NCBI GenBank assembly: GCA_034509735.1
Contig: JACGWO010000010.1
Location: 17,869,193-17,933,192 of the forward strand
Length of the DNA stretch: 64,000 nt
Direction: 5' to 3'
Origin: Sesamum alatum
Taxonomy: Eukaryota; Streptophyta; Magnoliopsida; Lamiales; Pedaliaceae
The notes beneath the pieces are model-generated. The model was not told where the DNA came from. It ran no database searches and saw nothing but the letters and a program-made list of their open reading frames with translations. Position numbers and translations under genes: made by a program. Positions 44,240 through 56,065 of this stretch are shown here, piece by piece; the first letter of the stretch is position 1; the number at the start of each line of letters is the position of its first letter.

Positions 44240-45000
44240 TCTCCGTGAGTGGGGCATCTATAGAGTAAGACAAAATTGTAATATTGATCCCATAAAAATG
44301 GGCCATTTCAACTTTGGACCCATAGTTTGTGGAATTTTATTTTCAATCCTAAATCCTATTAAAATTTTCATCATCAGTCAAAAATATATATCAGATTTAG
44401 TCCTTTTTAATTGCATCATTAGAAACTAAAGGCATAACCGACGTGATCTTCCTGGGTCGTTAACTGGCAATTATTTTTCTTAGGAAAATCACCACATGAT
44501 TTATGTGCATATAGTAAAAAGTCAAATCAATAATCACATAAATAAATAATTCCTATGTATACCTAAATCATCTACTAATCCTTTTGAAATCTTTCCAAAC
44601 CCACCCAATTTTTTTTTTGTATAAAGTACTTGAAACACTTGATGAAAGACCAAGATTTGTGAGAGTTTCTAGAGGATAAGATTTAGGTTTAGGATTTAAT
44701 TTTTTTTACAGTCGCAACGCTTGGTTTGAATTTTTACTACATGCACGGTGATCGTGGTGTGGTGATTTTCCTTATCAAAATCACCAGTTAATGGCTACAT
44801 GAAAATCACATGGATTGTGCCGTTAGTTACCAATGATGGAGTGAGAAAAGAACTAAATTTGTTATATTTTTTTTTACCATTGATGTAAATTTTAACGGAA
44901 ATTGAGGTTAAAAATAAGATTTTATAAAGCATGGGATTAAAGAAATGACCCAATCTTAAAGGATCAGTATTGCAATTTTGCCTACAGAGTTATCACTAAA
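44240..45000. mobile_element. TIR element, non-coding, about 0.75 kb
   Basis: Near the left, AGACAAAATTGTAATATTGA is matched near the right by the complement of GGCAAAATTGCAATACTGA, and GGGCCATTTC by the complement of GGGTCATTTC. Inner arms also pair (GGAAAATCACCACATG with GTGGTGTGGTGATTTTCC). No transposase. Ends and target duplication are not resolved. Confidence 0.5.
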
Positions 45001-45145
45001 TATCCCTCCAAAAGAAAACAGAACATATGTGAGATTCTAGAAAAGGTTCATAATTGATGATATGTCCTAAAATTTAAGCAGAAAAAGAAAGAGAAAGAAT
45101 TCAATATATTCAAGTTTATAAACAATTGCGACAAAATAGTATTCC

Positions 45146-45730
45146 CTTTTTTTTCTTCTTTTTTTTTTTTTCTGATATGGAACGGGAAACAAATTCCGAA
45201 GTATAACGAAAGAAAGCTAGCAAGCGAGTCTCTGACATTTACAAAAATCAAGAGCCTTTCTAGCATTGTGTGTGCATGCAAATTCAACTCCCTAGGGACA
45301 TATTCCACTGTGTAGCTAGTGAAGGACTTCATCATGACACGAACGTCAACAACTAAGGACTCACAAGGAATTATCTTCAGTTGCGGATTTAAGTCTGAGG
45401 ATCACACTTTAGCAATCGCCTTTTAGAATTATGTGACGCCCACCTTCTCGAATCCCGACTTTGATGGCTTCTAGGGCAGCCTATGTTTCCGCCAAGGTTG
45501 GATCAGCAGCATGCTGAAAGCTTTTCATTCTCCATGCCAAGCAGACTCCATCTTCATTCCTCGCATAACATTGGTCTCCATCTTTGTATTCGACTCAAAC
45601 ACAACTCCCTCGAAGTTTATTTTCACTGTACCACCCCTGGGAGGGGGGTATTCTACACTGACTGACGGTTCAGGCGGTGTGATATAGAATTAGGACCCAA
45701 AGAACCTGATAATTCCACAAACTCCCAAAG
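45146..45730 (-). pseudogene. LINE RNase H domain and poly(A) 3' end
   Basis: Across frames the minus strand reads KINFEG, FESNTKM, DEDGVCLAWRMKSFQ, ADPTLAET, ALEAIKVGIREG, RHIILKGDC and VEYVPRELNLHAHT, the RVT_3-type RNase H that ends ORF2 in many plant L1 LINEs. A poly(A)-like tail (T-rich on the plus strand, 45146-45173) follows, marking the LINE 3' end. Confidence 0.85.
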
Positions 45731-46800
45731 AAACTAATCAGTCGAAGATACCACTTCCGAAGCCAATTTTCCTTTGCCCTCCATAAGCACCTTATTCCTA
45801 TTATTCCAAATAAACCAATAGTGGACTAAAAATCAATCTACTGTTTCGGGTGGGAGAGCTGTACAAACATCTCTAATCTAGGCCTTCACAATATGGCCTA
45901 GACCTGTCTTGAGAATGAAAAAAGAAGCAAAATGTGCTCAATACTCTCACCAGCTTTGCATAATGGACAGAACTCAGTGACCTCGATCGTTCTCTTAGCA
46001 AGATTAGAGATCGTTGCAAGAGCATTATGGCACACGTTCCATCCAAACTATTTAATTTTATTCAACATTTTTCTTTTCCAAATAAAGTTCCAGTTAGAAT
46101 GAGACCAACCAAATGAGCTTGAACTACTTGAGTTTGATGGATTATTCTGATCAAAATGAGTATCATGGCCAGAGAATGTGTGCTCTTAACCGTGAAACTT
46201 CCTTTCGAGTCAAGGTGCCAAATAAGGCGATCCTCATTACTATTGTGACATCAATCAGATGGAAAAGCTCGTGAATGAGCTCCACCCACCATTTGTTTCG
46301 AATGAGATCAATAAGAGAAAAAACCTTCACTGTTGCAGCTAGTTGATGGGCCATTCTAATAGGCTTGAAATCTAATTCTCTAGGCATCCACCTATCGCAC
46401 TAAATGTTAATAAGAGCCCAATTACCCACTCGCCATCTAGAACCTACAACAAGTAACTCGCGACTTCCCAAAATAATCCTCCAAGTGAAGGATGGTCTTG
46501 CCCCAAGCTTAGTACTAAAGAAATCCGTTTGTTGGAAGTATTTGGCTTGAACACCCCACCCACCAATGAATTAGGGTGTTGCATAGTCCTCTAAGCTTGT
46601 TTGGCTAGTAGGGCGTCCTTGAAGGTCAAAAGATGTGGGAAACCCAAATCGTCAGCTCTTCTTGGCTTACACATGGTCTTCCAAGCCACCCAATGGACTC
46701 GAGAGCTACCATTGTTATACCACCAAAAGTCGGACAACATGTGCTCTAACTCATGTAAAAAGGTAAGCGGTAGCTTAAAACGCGACATAGTGTAGGAGGG
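45731..46800 (-). pseudogene. LINE zinc-binding (zf-RVT) region
   Basis: Frame 46788-46591 reads MSRFKLPLTFLHELEHMLSD, FWWYNNGSSRVHWVAWKTM and RADDLGFPHLLTFKDALLAK. Frame 46387-46163 reads MPRELDFKP and LIDLIRNKWW. Further upstream on the plus-strand coordinate, FGWNVCHNALATISNLAKR and FCPLCKAGESIEHILL give the zf-RVT cysteines and histidine. The order is that of plant L1 ORF2 between RT and RNase H. Several frameshifts. Confidence 0.9.
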
Positions 46801-47740
46801 AATATATTATATCACCGCTTTAAGGAGGGTCTCCTTTCCCGCTTGAGATAAGAGTTTGGAATTCTATTCTTGAATTCGGTTCCACACCTTGTCATGAATG
46901 CCGTTGAACATCCCTTTCTTTGATCTACCACCAATTTCCGGAAGTTCAAGATACTTATCATGCTTGTCAACCAACCAACTCCTAGTGTTGTAGCAAGTAA
47001 GACTGACTCTTTCTTGCTCATATTTCTTCTAAGGACCAAGCTCAATTTTTCTAAATTTACCACATGTTTGGGCATAGCTTAGTATCTATTAAAATATGGT
47101 ACAAATAGCCTACATAGATCATTCAGTAGCCTTACAAAAGATTAAAGTATCATCAGCAAATAATAGGTGAGATATGCATGTGGCATTTCTAGATATCCAA
47201 ACGCCTTTGATAGAATTATTTCGTTCAACTTCATTAAATAGACAGCTCAAACCCTCAGAACAAACTAGGAAAAGATAGGTGACCAAGGATGGGGCGAAGT
47301 CCCATCTGAGGACGGACATGAACAAACTCCTTACCACTAAGCACAAAAGAATACGAGAACGAAGAAACGAGAAGCATAATGAGACTCACAAAGTGTTGTC
47401 GGAACCTAACCTTGTCAGCATGCTCTCCAGGAACCACCATTCTACCCAGTCATATACTTTGCTCATATCGAGTTTGATCGCGGCGTATCCTTCCTTTCCC
47501 CTTGTCTTAGTTTTCAAGAAATGGATAAGTTCGTAGGCTATAGGAACATTATCAGTACTTAGGTGCCTGAGAATGAAAGCTAAGAATTTATGAGATAATA
47601 GAATCAATAAATAATTCAATTGGCCCCCGATTTTGATGCTATCATGTAAATGACATTACGAAGGCTTATTGAACGAAATTGATTAACTATTTTCGGGTAG
47701 TTGCACTTCAGAATAAGTGCAAACGGAATTCCCTTTTGTT
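46801..47740 (-). pseudogene. LINE reverse transcriptase, C-terminal two thirds
   Basis: Frames 47619-47386, 47440-47255, 47346-47119 and 47075-46812 give VNQFRSISLRNVIY, DNVPIAYELIHFLKTKTRG, AIKLDMSKVYDWVEWWFLES, then LRPILGHLS where RQGDPLSP is expected (frameshifted), and SHLLFADDTLIFCKA, the catalytic FADD. KLSLVLRRNMSKKE follows. The RT start and all upstream parts are missing at 47740, where a CACTACAAG-ended element begins. Confidence 0.92.
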
Positions 47741-48002
47741 GTAGGTCACTACAAGAAAAGAGAAAATTGGTGACCAAAGAAATCAAGAGACAATTTTAAT
47801 ATTGGCACCTAATTGTATATATTTAGTGGCAAGAACTTTCAATTTGTCACAGTAATAAATTTTATGACTTTAATAGTTACTACTATTTTTTATAAATTGT
47901 TATTAGGAAAAATTAGTGACAAAAAAATAGTGTATAAAGTTGTCACTAAATACGATTAGTGACATATGTATAGTGACAACAAAAAAATTGTTGTCACTAC
48001 AT

Positions 48003-51000
48003 TGTATTTGCAAAAAATTGAATTGGTCTGGGAACACAACAGAAGCGTGAAAATTCAAAATTAAACAGTATTAAACACATAAATCTTAAGCAAACCATAG
48101 AAGTGTTTAATGTGGCTAAGGAACTATAAGAAAAACATAAATTTAACCAGAGATTTTTACCTCGATCCGATTTCTGTATAGCTACATGCATTGCTCCAAA
48201 TCTCCACCGATGTGTCCACTTAGAAGATTCCACATAGAAACCCTCTAAATCTAGTCCACACCACACCCATGGAAGAGAAAAAACAACCCTAATGCTAGAT
48301 AGGATTGAATTCGTGGAAGAAACGAATCCGAATCATACTATTGATTAGTATATTTGGATCTTTCTTGTTGTTAACTTGTACCTAGCTCAAGAAGAACATG
48401 TGAGAGGAGAAAAAAAGGGAGAAATTTCGTGGCTCAAGGGAAAGAAGGAGAGACATGGTTGATTTTGTGGTTGTAGGATATTGGGAAATGATTCTAACTC
48501 ATTAGTTATAGATTGATGGTATGTGTATTCATATTTTCCAAATATAAATCATGCATATGGACTAATTGTCTTCTTACCAGAGCACACAAGTCAACCTTGC
48601 CCATACCTTCATCAATCAATTATTAGAATCAAGCTTGATCAAGCTAATCAAGGTTGATCAATCTAATCAAGGTTGATCAATCATTGGCTTCCCAATATAA
48701 CCAATGGCCGAAAAATGTGCTTCAAAGGAGCATCAATTTTCTAATAATTGATGCTCCCTTGGAGCACGTTTTTGGTCGCGTTCATCCAAGGATGAACTTA
48801 CCACTTATCCTTATCCAAGTTCGAGGATGATGGTTCTTTGGGCTTCCACTTATGTGGACCCGACTTGATTAATTCTACCATTGAATTAATCCAAGTCCAA
48901 AAAGGTCTATAGGCCCTTTTCATTAATCAAATTAATCAAAAGCTTATTAAGTGGCCTAAAGACTTTATTTAATAAATTTAAATAAATCTATCACGTCTCT
49001 AGCAACTAATTAATCTAATTAAACTAAGCCCTTCTGGATGCTGAAAGCACTTTTGAGGTGTTTGGGATGCCAACTTCTGCTTCTGAAACTGCTACGGAAA
49101 GCACTTTTAAGCCAAAAGTTGGAAACACCTTAGGGGGTGCTTCTAGCTGCTTTGGCTTTTTTGTAAATAAATTTAACTTCTTTTTAGACTACTTTACCCT
49201 CATTATAATAATTTTAATTCGATTTTATCATTTTTAATGTATTTTCAAAATTGCTCATCTAAAGTTGATGTTAGAAATTTTAAATAATTTGAATACTTTA
49301 TCACTAACAAAATTTATAATTTCACATTTTAAATATTTTAAAATTTTACTATTTTATTTTCTATATTATATGATATTATTCCTAAATCATAGAAAAATAC
49401 AAATTAAATTTCTAGGATTAATTAAAAAATAATAATTATTTTGTCAATTGTAAGTTTATTTATTGTATATGAATGAACAATTATATTACATAATAGGAAC
49501 ATTATTGAACTAAACATCTAGTTTTTCTATTAATATTGAATATTTTAATAATATAAGTTTAATCATTTTGTAAAAAATTAAATATGAGATATACTAATTG
49601 AAATAAAAATTATTATTTTTGAGGAAAAATAATTATTATAATCAAGATATAAGTGCAAATATTAAGGCAAAATAACATCTGTTTAATACATGGGGACAAA
49701 ATGGTCTTTAATTAATTAAACGTGTTTTAGAAGTGCTTTTCTCCCAAACACTACTAATTTAGCTTTCATCTGCTTTTCACTTTTTTTTTACAATACTACC
49801 CACTTTCGATTCTGCTACAACTTCCAACTTTTTCTACGAAAATCACTTTTTTAAAAGCAGAAGCTCTCGCAAATACTCCCTAAATTATTCAATTAATTTT
49901 AAAAGATTAAGCTCAAATTTAATTAATCTAATTAATTAAATCTTGGAATATCCATCTAATGGATTATCCCACATATAAATAATCGAAGCACTGATGTTCT
50001 CTGGGAATTAATTTAATTAACTTCCTTTGGAATTAATTCCAAATTAATCCCATCACTTCCAAACTGATTTTCATGTGACTCTTTAGGTTCATCCTTAGCT
50101 AAACTTTGGCTTGTTTCCAACACAATTGATTAATTAAATCTAATTTAATTATTTATTTCTAATTAACCATTAATCAGAGATGTCTGTCATCATAGGTGGC
50201 CATCTAACAATGGTCCATAGTACTAGAGACTAGGTCAATGTTGGCGTGAGCATTTAGGCTACTGATTTTCATACGGGTACAGTCCTTCTATCATCCGTCT
50301 CCTGACCTTAGATAAGGTATGGAATTAGGTGTCGGTTTCCATCCTTGACCAGGCAACTATGCTTCATACACGAGATGTTCCCTCTATTGATCGACCTAGG
50401 GAACCATTCCTTACTCAACCAATCGCTTTGGCCAAATACTTAAAGAGCCTAAACCATCTCAGAGAACATATGGGATATTCTATCAAATACTGACAGGGGA
50501 GAAATTCTCTCTTGGAATCAACCATCCTCATTACATATGCCATCTGCACTGACAAGGCTTATCATAGCATATCAAAGACACGGTCACCTCTTGCCAGATC
50601 TAATATATAGCCTTCATATGCATGCGACTGCCATGATTCCTCAAGTTCGAGGACTAATCCCGAACCATCGAAATCAAGAATTCCGGTCATACTGACCAAG
50701 CGTCCAAGACTTCCATATAATGATTTTTGCAAGTCAGTTCAGTTAGCTGACAATCTTGTCAACTAACCTACTAAAATTGCATAGACAACCTATGTTTGTC
50801 GTTGATGAAACACGACACTCATCCAGTGAATGCAATAGTTGGAGCAAGTGACTATGGGACTCTCCTGGTCTCGAGGTCCTCGACTTGGAATGTTTTAAAC
50901 GAACCCTCAAAAGTTGGTTGCATGGGTGCCATCCAATGTGCAGCCCAACTACATGTGTTATCCAATCCGCTTGTGGGCATTCGTTGTGATGTTAAAATGT

Positions 51001-51149
51001 CGTTTAACGTAATCAATAAGCACAAAAAACATATTATGCCAAGAATGCATACTTACTATATTCATCAAGATAATTTTACTTTAATAAAGAGTGTTGAATA
51101 GTTCCCAAAACCGCCAATCCAATTGGCTTTCTAGTTACCTATTCTAACA
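48003..51149 (-). repeat. LTR of element C (its 3' LTR), with a MITE inside
   Basis: It parallels 54376-57983 on both sides of an insertion at about 49032-49881. The first 60 bases are diverged. Conserved core (complement) at 50187-50244. Confidence 0.88.
49032..49881. mobile_element. MITE-like insertion in LTR of element C, about 850 bp
   Basis: The partner LTR is continuous here (AAGCCCAATTAAATTAATCC at about 56711), so this is an insertion. The ends carry inverted blocks: GGTGTTTGGGATGCCAACTT and the complement of AAAAGCAGAAGCTCTCGC. GCACTTTT and CTTCTGCTT words repeat inside. No coding. Exact ends and duplication unresolved. Confidence 0.6.
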
Positions 51150-51160
51150 TTCTCCCACTT

Positions 51161-53050
51161 GACCTAAAGTTAATCACCCATGTGCTCAGACTTCTTTGAG
51201 TATGAGGAGTCTGCGATATCGACTTGGTCTCATGGGTCTATTGTATTTTTTGCCAAATTAAATCGCACATCACCTCCTCTTACCATCGCTCCAAGCTGAT
51301 GGTGGTGCGCGAGCCTTTTAAGCTTATGCCATAGTCTAGTTTGTTATGGTCGTGATAGGCACCACATCCAACTATTAGATGTGATTTTCCATCTAAACCA
51401 CTTCCTGAGCAACTTCAAAAGTCGCTATATATTCAACTTCCATGGTGAAATCATTCTGAGATCCCGCTTGAAACCTTTTCAAGCTATCACATCACCATTA
51501 AGCGTGAATGACATTCTAGTTGAGACTAGTCATCATTCATATATAAATGGAAGCTAGTATTGCTATAGCCTTTCAGAATCAACTCTCTATTAACGTACAT
51601 CAAGAAACATTTCTTTAATCCTTATTTAGGTACTAAAGAATGATTTTGACTATGGTATACTGCCTCATTATTGCACTCCCGATATCCGTTGTTGTGCTCA
51701 AAACATACATAAAATCAGGCCTAGTGCACCGGATAGGATATCCATGCGGTCTTCCGCAGAGGCATAAGGGATGTCAAACATCTTCCTAAGCTCCTCATCA
51801 ATCCATGAAGACTGAGTCTTGGATAACTTAACCCTATGATTAGGAATCTAATTTCTTCATGGAGAATTGCGAGAATAATGTTGATAGTTTAGTGCTTTTG
51901 AACATCTTGACATCATTTCAAATGAGCAAGACCTTACACACCTAAAATACTAGGAACACTAAGCTCCCACTGACCATCAAGCTCGTTCTTGGCTGAGTCA
52001 TACACTGAATGACCTTGTCAAGACGAATATTGCAAATACAAGATGCTCAACCTAGTTTGAACTCCATCTCAGATCTCATGGCTCCAAGCCATTCATCCGA
52101 ACTGATATTTAACATTACTTCTCCTTATATCTTTTGAATCATAATCCATTTGGTCGGTAAAACTCAGAAACCCGTACCTCTCAGGTAACTAGGGTATTCT
52201 GGTCATCCCTCGAAGGACAGGAATATAGTTAGTGAAAAATTTGATTACAAATGATATTTGCTTTACTCCACTAAGGTGTCGGTCTATTTGATTTCCCAAG
52301 GAGCTACTCCTCATGTCGGTTATCCTCTGAAATTCAATTTCCTTTGGGACAACAAATGGACATGTATAAACCTACTTTACCTCCTACTAGTCCTTTGACA
52401 TATGCAGGACCATCCCATATCGTCAAGTACTTTATAGGACATAGACTTGCCATTCCACATGGGCTAAGGCTTTTCACCATGTACAACAAGGTTCCATTCC
52501 TCCCTTATCAGAGGCGTCGTTCAATTATGGCGTTTTAGGAAGAATTCCACTAGGTGAGTATTCCATTCTCATTTAGATACTTCAAGAACTACCACTAAAT
52601 ACACACCACCTCGATCCAATTGAAGGGTTTAATTTTGCAACTAGTTTGGTTCTCCACTTCAAGTCTAATTCTCTGAACCTGTCAAAGGTCCTTAGAATTT
52701 TGAACCCTATTCAACAACCTACAGATGTCTGACTGAACCCAATCCAACACACCACTGGGAAGTGTACTTTGTCCTACAAAGAGCTTCACGGTCTTCTTCC
52801 TTCTTAAGAAGGACTTACAAGAGAGTAGACTCAAATTATCTATTTCTAAACTCTTTGAATTTGCGAACCTCCTTATCCTGGCTACAGGAACGTGACCCAA
52901 CTTTGCATGCCAGATCTATAAGTTGATCTTGATTGTCTATTTATCGTTTGTGTTGAGCTTTATAGTTGGTATCTAATACCCAAGAAGCTGAATAGTAATT
53001 ATGTTCAAAGCTCTAGTCAAATGTATCTTGATTGGAGATGAGTATAGGAT
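51161..53050 (-). pseudogene. Pol remnant of element C
   Basis: No continuous frame. Near 51420-51580 the minus strand gives GYSNTSFH and SFHH-type fragments in the position of copia RNase H, parallel to the fossil at 34330-34847. The rest aligns by eye in blocks with the pol region of A (for example around 52560-52640 and 33290-33360). Strongly decayed. Confidence 0.6.
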
Positions 53051-53051
53051 A

Positions 53052-53880
53052 CTATCTCTTCCAATGCCCCTTTTCCGGGTAATTGAGCCAAACATCTTTT
53101 GCAATCGTTGATTGTTGAACCCTCTTCCTCGTTCCTTTAGCCTCGCCTAACGGAGCAACATGAGCACTCGAAGCACTTGTAGTGGCTGATTCTATCATAG
53201 TCTTCTTCTTTTTCCAACGTCCAACACCCTTGCCTTTCGCTTTTGAGGTTGAAGCCTCCTCGACCAATACCGATAGTACAGATTTTTCAATCATTGCCTC
53301 ATATTGGATCAACATGTTTCTCAACTCATGAAGGTCTTTGTCAAGTCCATTCATGTTATAGTTTATGATAAACAAGTCAAAGGAGGGAAGAAGAGACTGA
53401 AGGATTATGTCAATGTACGTCTCTTTTTCAAGATCAACCTCGAGGTCCTTGAGCTTCTCCACAAGGGATAACATCTTAACCCCATGCTTTTGTACAAACA
53501 ACCCTTTAGTCATATTGGATCATAAAAATGCCTTCGTTACAGCACATCTAATATACCGGTCCAAAACCGCATAAACATGTTTCATGTGGAGCATTATCAA
53601 GCCAACGCCATCCAATCTATCATACGGCTTTTGGATCTCATTAGTCATAGATGTTAGTATGATGCTATGGACCTTGTTGTTATCATTTTGCCACTTCTCC
53701 AACGTCAAACGCTCTTCAGGCATGGACCCCTCTGGCGAGATCCTAGGAAGAGACCTATCCAGAACATAGGTTTGGTTCTCGAAATCTAGGACTATCCTAA
53801 GACTTCACAACCAATCATTATAATTTGTTTGTCTAAAAAATGGCAGTTAGTGGATTCATAGACATCTACATTAAATTTTT
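53052..53880 (-). pseudogene. Copia Gag of element C
   Basis: Frame 53723-53520 reads MTNEIQKPYDRLDGVGLIML, and frame 53513-53052 reads MLSLVEKLKDLEVDLEKETY, LQSLLPSFDLFIINYNMNGL, IQYEAMIEKSV and a lysine-rich stretch ending near GHWKR. The N-terminus (NPLTAIF) is out of frame near 53850. The zinc knuckle has lost its first cysteine pair (DVWLNYPEKGHWKR). It matches Gag of A closely. Confidence 0.9.
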
Positions 53881-53904
53881 AATGGGGAAAAATGGAAAAA
53901 AATA

Positions 53905-54224
53905 GTCAACCGGTCGCCCAGGGCTGGCAGGCACGCGCACACATGAAAAAAGTCTACGCTTCGGGCCCATGTGCGCCTGCTGCCCAAGTAGCCATGTAGC
54001 GCATGCGCGCTCATCTGTGCGCACCTACTGCCATGTCTTTCCAAAACACACACAACTTTTAGAAAATCAAATTTTTAAAAAATCCTAATATCCAAGATTA
54101 ACTGCCCAAGCAGTCGTGCAACGCATGTGCGTAGAGCGCGCCTGTGTGCACCTCTGCCATGTCTTTTCAAAAATCACAATTTTCATAAAATCAAAAGTTT
54201 AAAAAATCCTAATATTCAAGATTC
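53905..54224 (-). repeat. GC-rich tandem repeats in the leader of element C
   Basis: Two units of about 122 bp (53982-54103 and 54104-54224) begin GCCCAAG and hold alternating purine-pyrimidine GC words (GCGCATGCGCGC, GCATGTGCG), then an AT-rich half. A further GC-rich stretch occupies 53905-53981. The position, between primer site and gag, matches the GC block of A. Confidence 0.75.
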
Positions 54225-54362
54225 CTAGCAAAATTAAACATGTAAATCAGAACATATACATGCAATCAAAGTTATCAACATGCTTTCCAAAAGCCGTTTA
54301 AAACACATAACATGCTTGAACATGTAACACATGTTAAATTCATAGCCTATACATCAAACTAG

Positions 54363-54374
54363 GCTCTGATACCA
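54363..54374 (-). other. Primer binding site of element C (initiator tRNA-Met)
   Basis: The minus strand reads TGGTATCAGAGC one base inside the LTR. Confidence 0.93.
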
Positions 54375-55333
54375 CTGAAAGGAAATGGATCAGCTCGGGA
54401 ATGCGGCTGAAGCTTTAAGACAAAAAATTTAAATAGTATTAAACCAGATCAAGGGGTGTCCTTTTGATCATTCACGGGCGTTTGGTGTAATTTAAAATGC
54501 AGAAATCTTAGCAAACCATACAAGCATTTTAATGTGGCTAAGAAACAAAAAAAAAAAAAAAAAGAACCCAAATTTAACCATGGATTTTACCTCAATCCAA
54601 TTTATGTTTAGCCACACGTGTTGTTCCAAATCTCCTCCGGTTTGTCCACTTAGAGGATTCAACGCACAATCCCTCTAAAGCTAGTCCGCACCACACCCGT
54701 GGAAGAGAAAAACAACCCTACTGCTAAATTGAATTAAATTCGTAGAGAAAATAAATCTGAATCACACTATTGATTAGTGTATTCGGATCTTTCTTGTCTT
54801 AACTTGAACCTAGTTCAAGATGAGCATGACATAAGAGAAAAGAGGGATAAATTTCATGGCTCAAGGGAAAGGAGGAGAGAGATGGCCGATTTTATGATTG
54901 TAGGATATTGGAAAATGATTCTATATTATTAGTGTATAAATTGATGGTATGTGTATTCATATTTCCAAAATATGAATCACACACATGGGCTAATTGTGCT
55001 TATCATGGCACACTTAGGCCTGTCCCTACCCAGGCCCAGACCCAAAAGAGGCCCAAGTAATTAATTACTACCCAAACCCTACCCAATTTAACACAAGACT
55101 CATGGGTCTTGAGGCCCATGGGTCCCTAGACCCGATCAGACCCAGTTTTATGGGTCGGGTCCGACCCAGTCCCGGTTCTGTATTCTTTCCTTTTTTTTTT
55201 TCAAATTTCTTGTTTAAATAACTCTATCAAGAATAACATCAACTACAACAAATACAATATGAATTAGAAAATATTATATTTGTTAGATGAAAATTATGAA
55301 GAACTAACCTAAAATAATATATGAGCCAACTCT

Positions 55334-55456
55334 AAACTTTGATTAATGTAAATATATATCAAATAAACTTTGATTAATGTAAACAAATATCAAATAAACT
55401 TTGATTAATGTAAACGAATATCAATAAACTTTGATTAATATAAGCGAATATCAAAT
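55334..55456. repeat. Four tandem units of about 31 bp
   Basis: Units at 55334, 55365, 55396 and 55426 each begin AAACTTTGATTAAT, lengths 31, 31, 30 and 31. Confidence 0.92.
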
Positions 55457-55744
55457 CAATGTAATTTATAGAGAAACTTCTCAATTTAATCAACAAATAT
55501 CATAACACCATGATTTAAGCTCAAACATTCATCAATTGTATAATTCTAAAAAAAACAAGATTATAAAGAATAAAATACAAAAATAGAAAATTATAACAAA
55601 TAAATCACAAATACAATTTGTTCAATCCCCATTTTCAAAAAACCAAATGTATTCACAGTTTATTAATTCTTCATATTCAAGAAATCAAAATCAAAGCTTA
55701 TTTTGCCTAAAAGTAGAGAAGAGTGGAGGTTCATTTCAAAGTCT

Positions 55745-56065
55745 TGCGGTGGGAGCGGCCGGGCGGCGCGGCCGCACGATGATGGGCTTGGGGTGGTGGG
55801 CGCGGTCGCGCGGTGGTGAGAAACTTGAGGTGGGCGGCGACGGGCTTCGGGTGGTGAGCGCGGCCGCGCGATGATGGGCTTGGGGTGGTGGGCGTCGTCG
55901 CGCGGCGGTGAGGTGGCGGGCTTGGTCGCGCGGCGGTGATAGGCTTGTGGTGGGTGGCGACGGGCTTGGGTGGTGAGCGCGGTGGCGAGAGGCTTGGGGT
56001 GGTGGGCGCGGTCGCGCGGCGGCATGAGGCTTGTCGTGGTGGGCGCGGCCGCGCCGGCGGCGGGA
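55745..56065. repeat. GC-rich minisatellite inside the hAT-like element
   Basis: Imperfect repeats of words such as GGGCTTGGGGTGGTGGGCGC and GGTCGCGCGGCGGTGA. Long frames on the minus strand (a proline-, arginine- and histidine-rich translation) are a consequence of the repeat and GC content; I do not call a protein. Confidence 0.75.

Noticed and set aside
50796..51101. 101-codon plus-strand frame
   Set aside because: Lies in LTR sequence of element C, antisense to it, and is not kept open in the other LTRs of the family.
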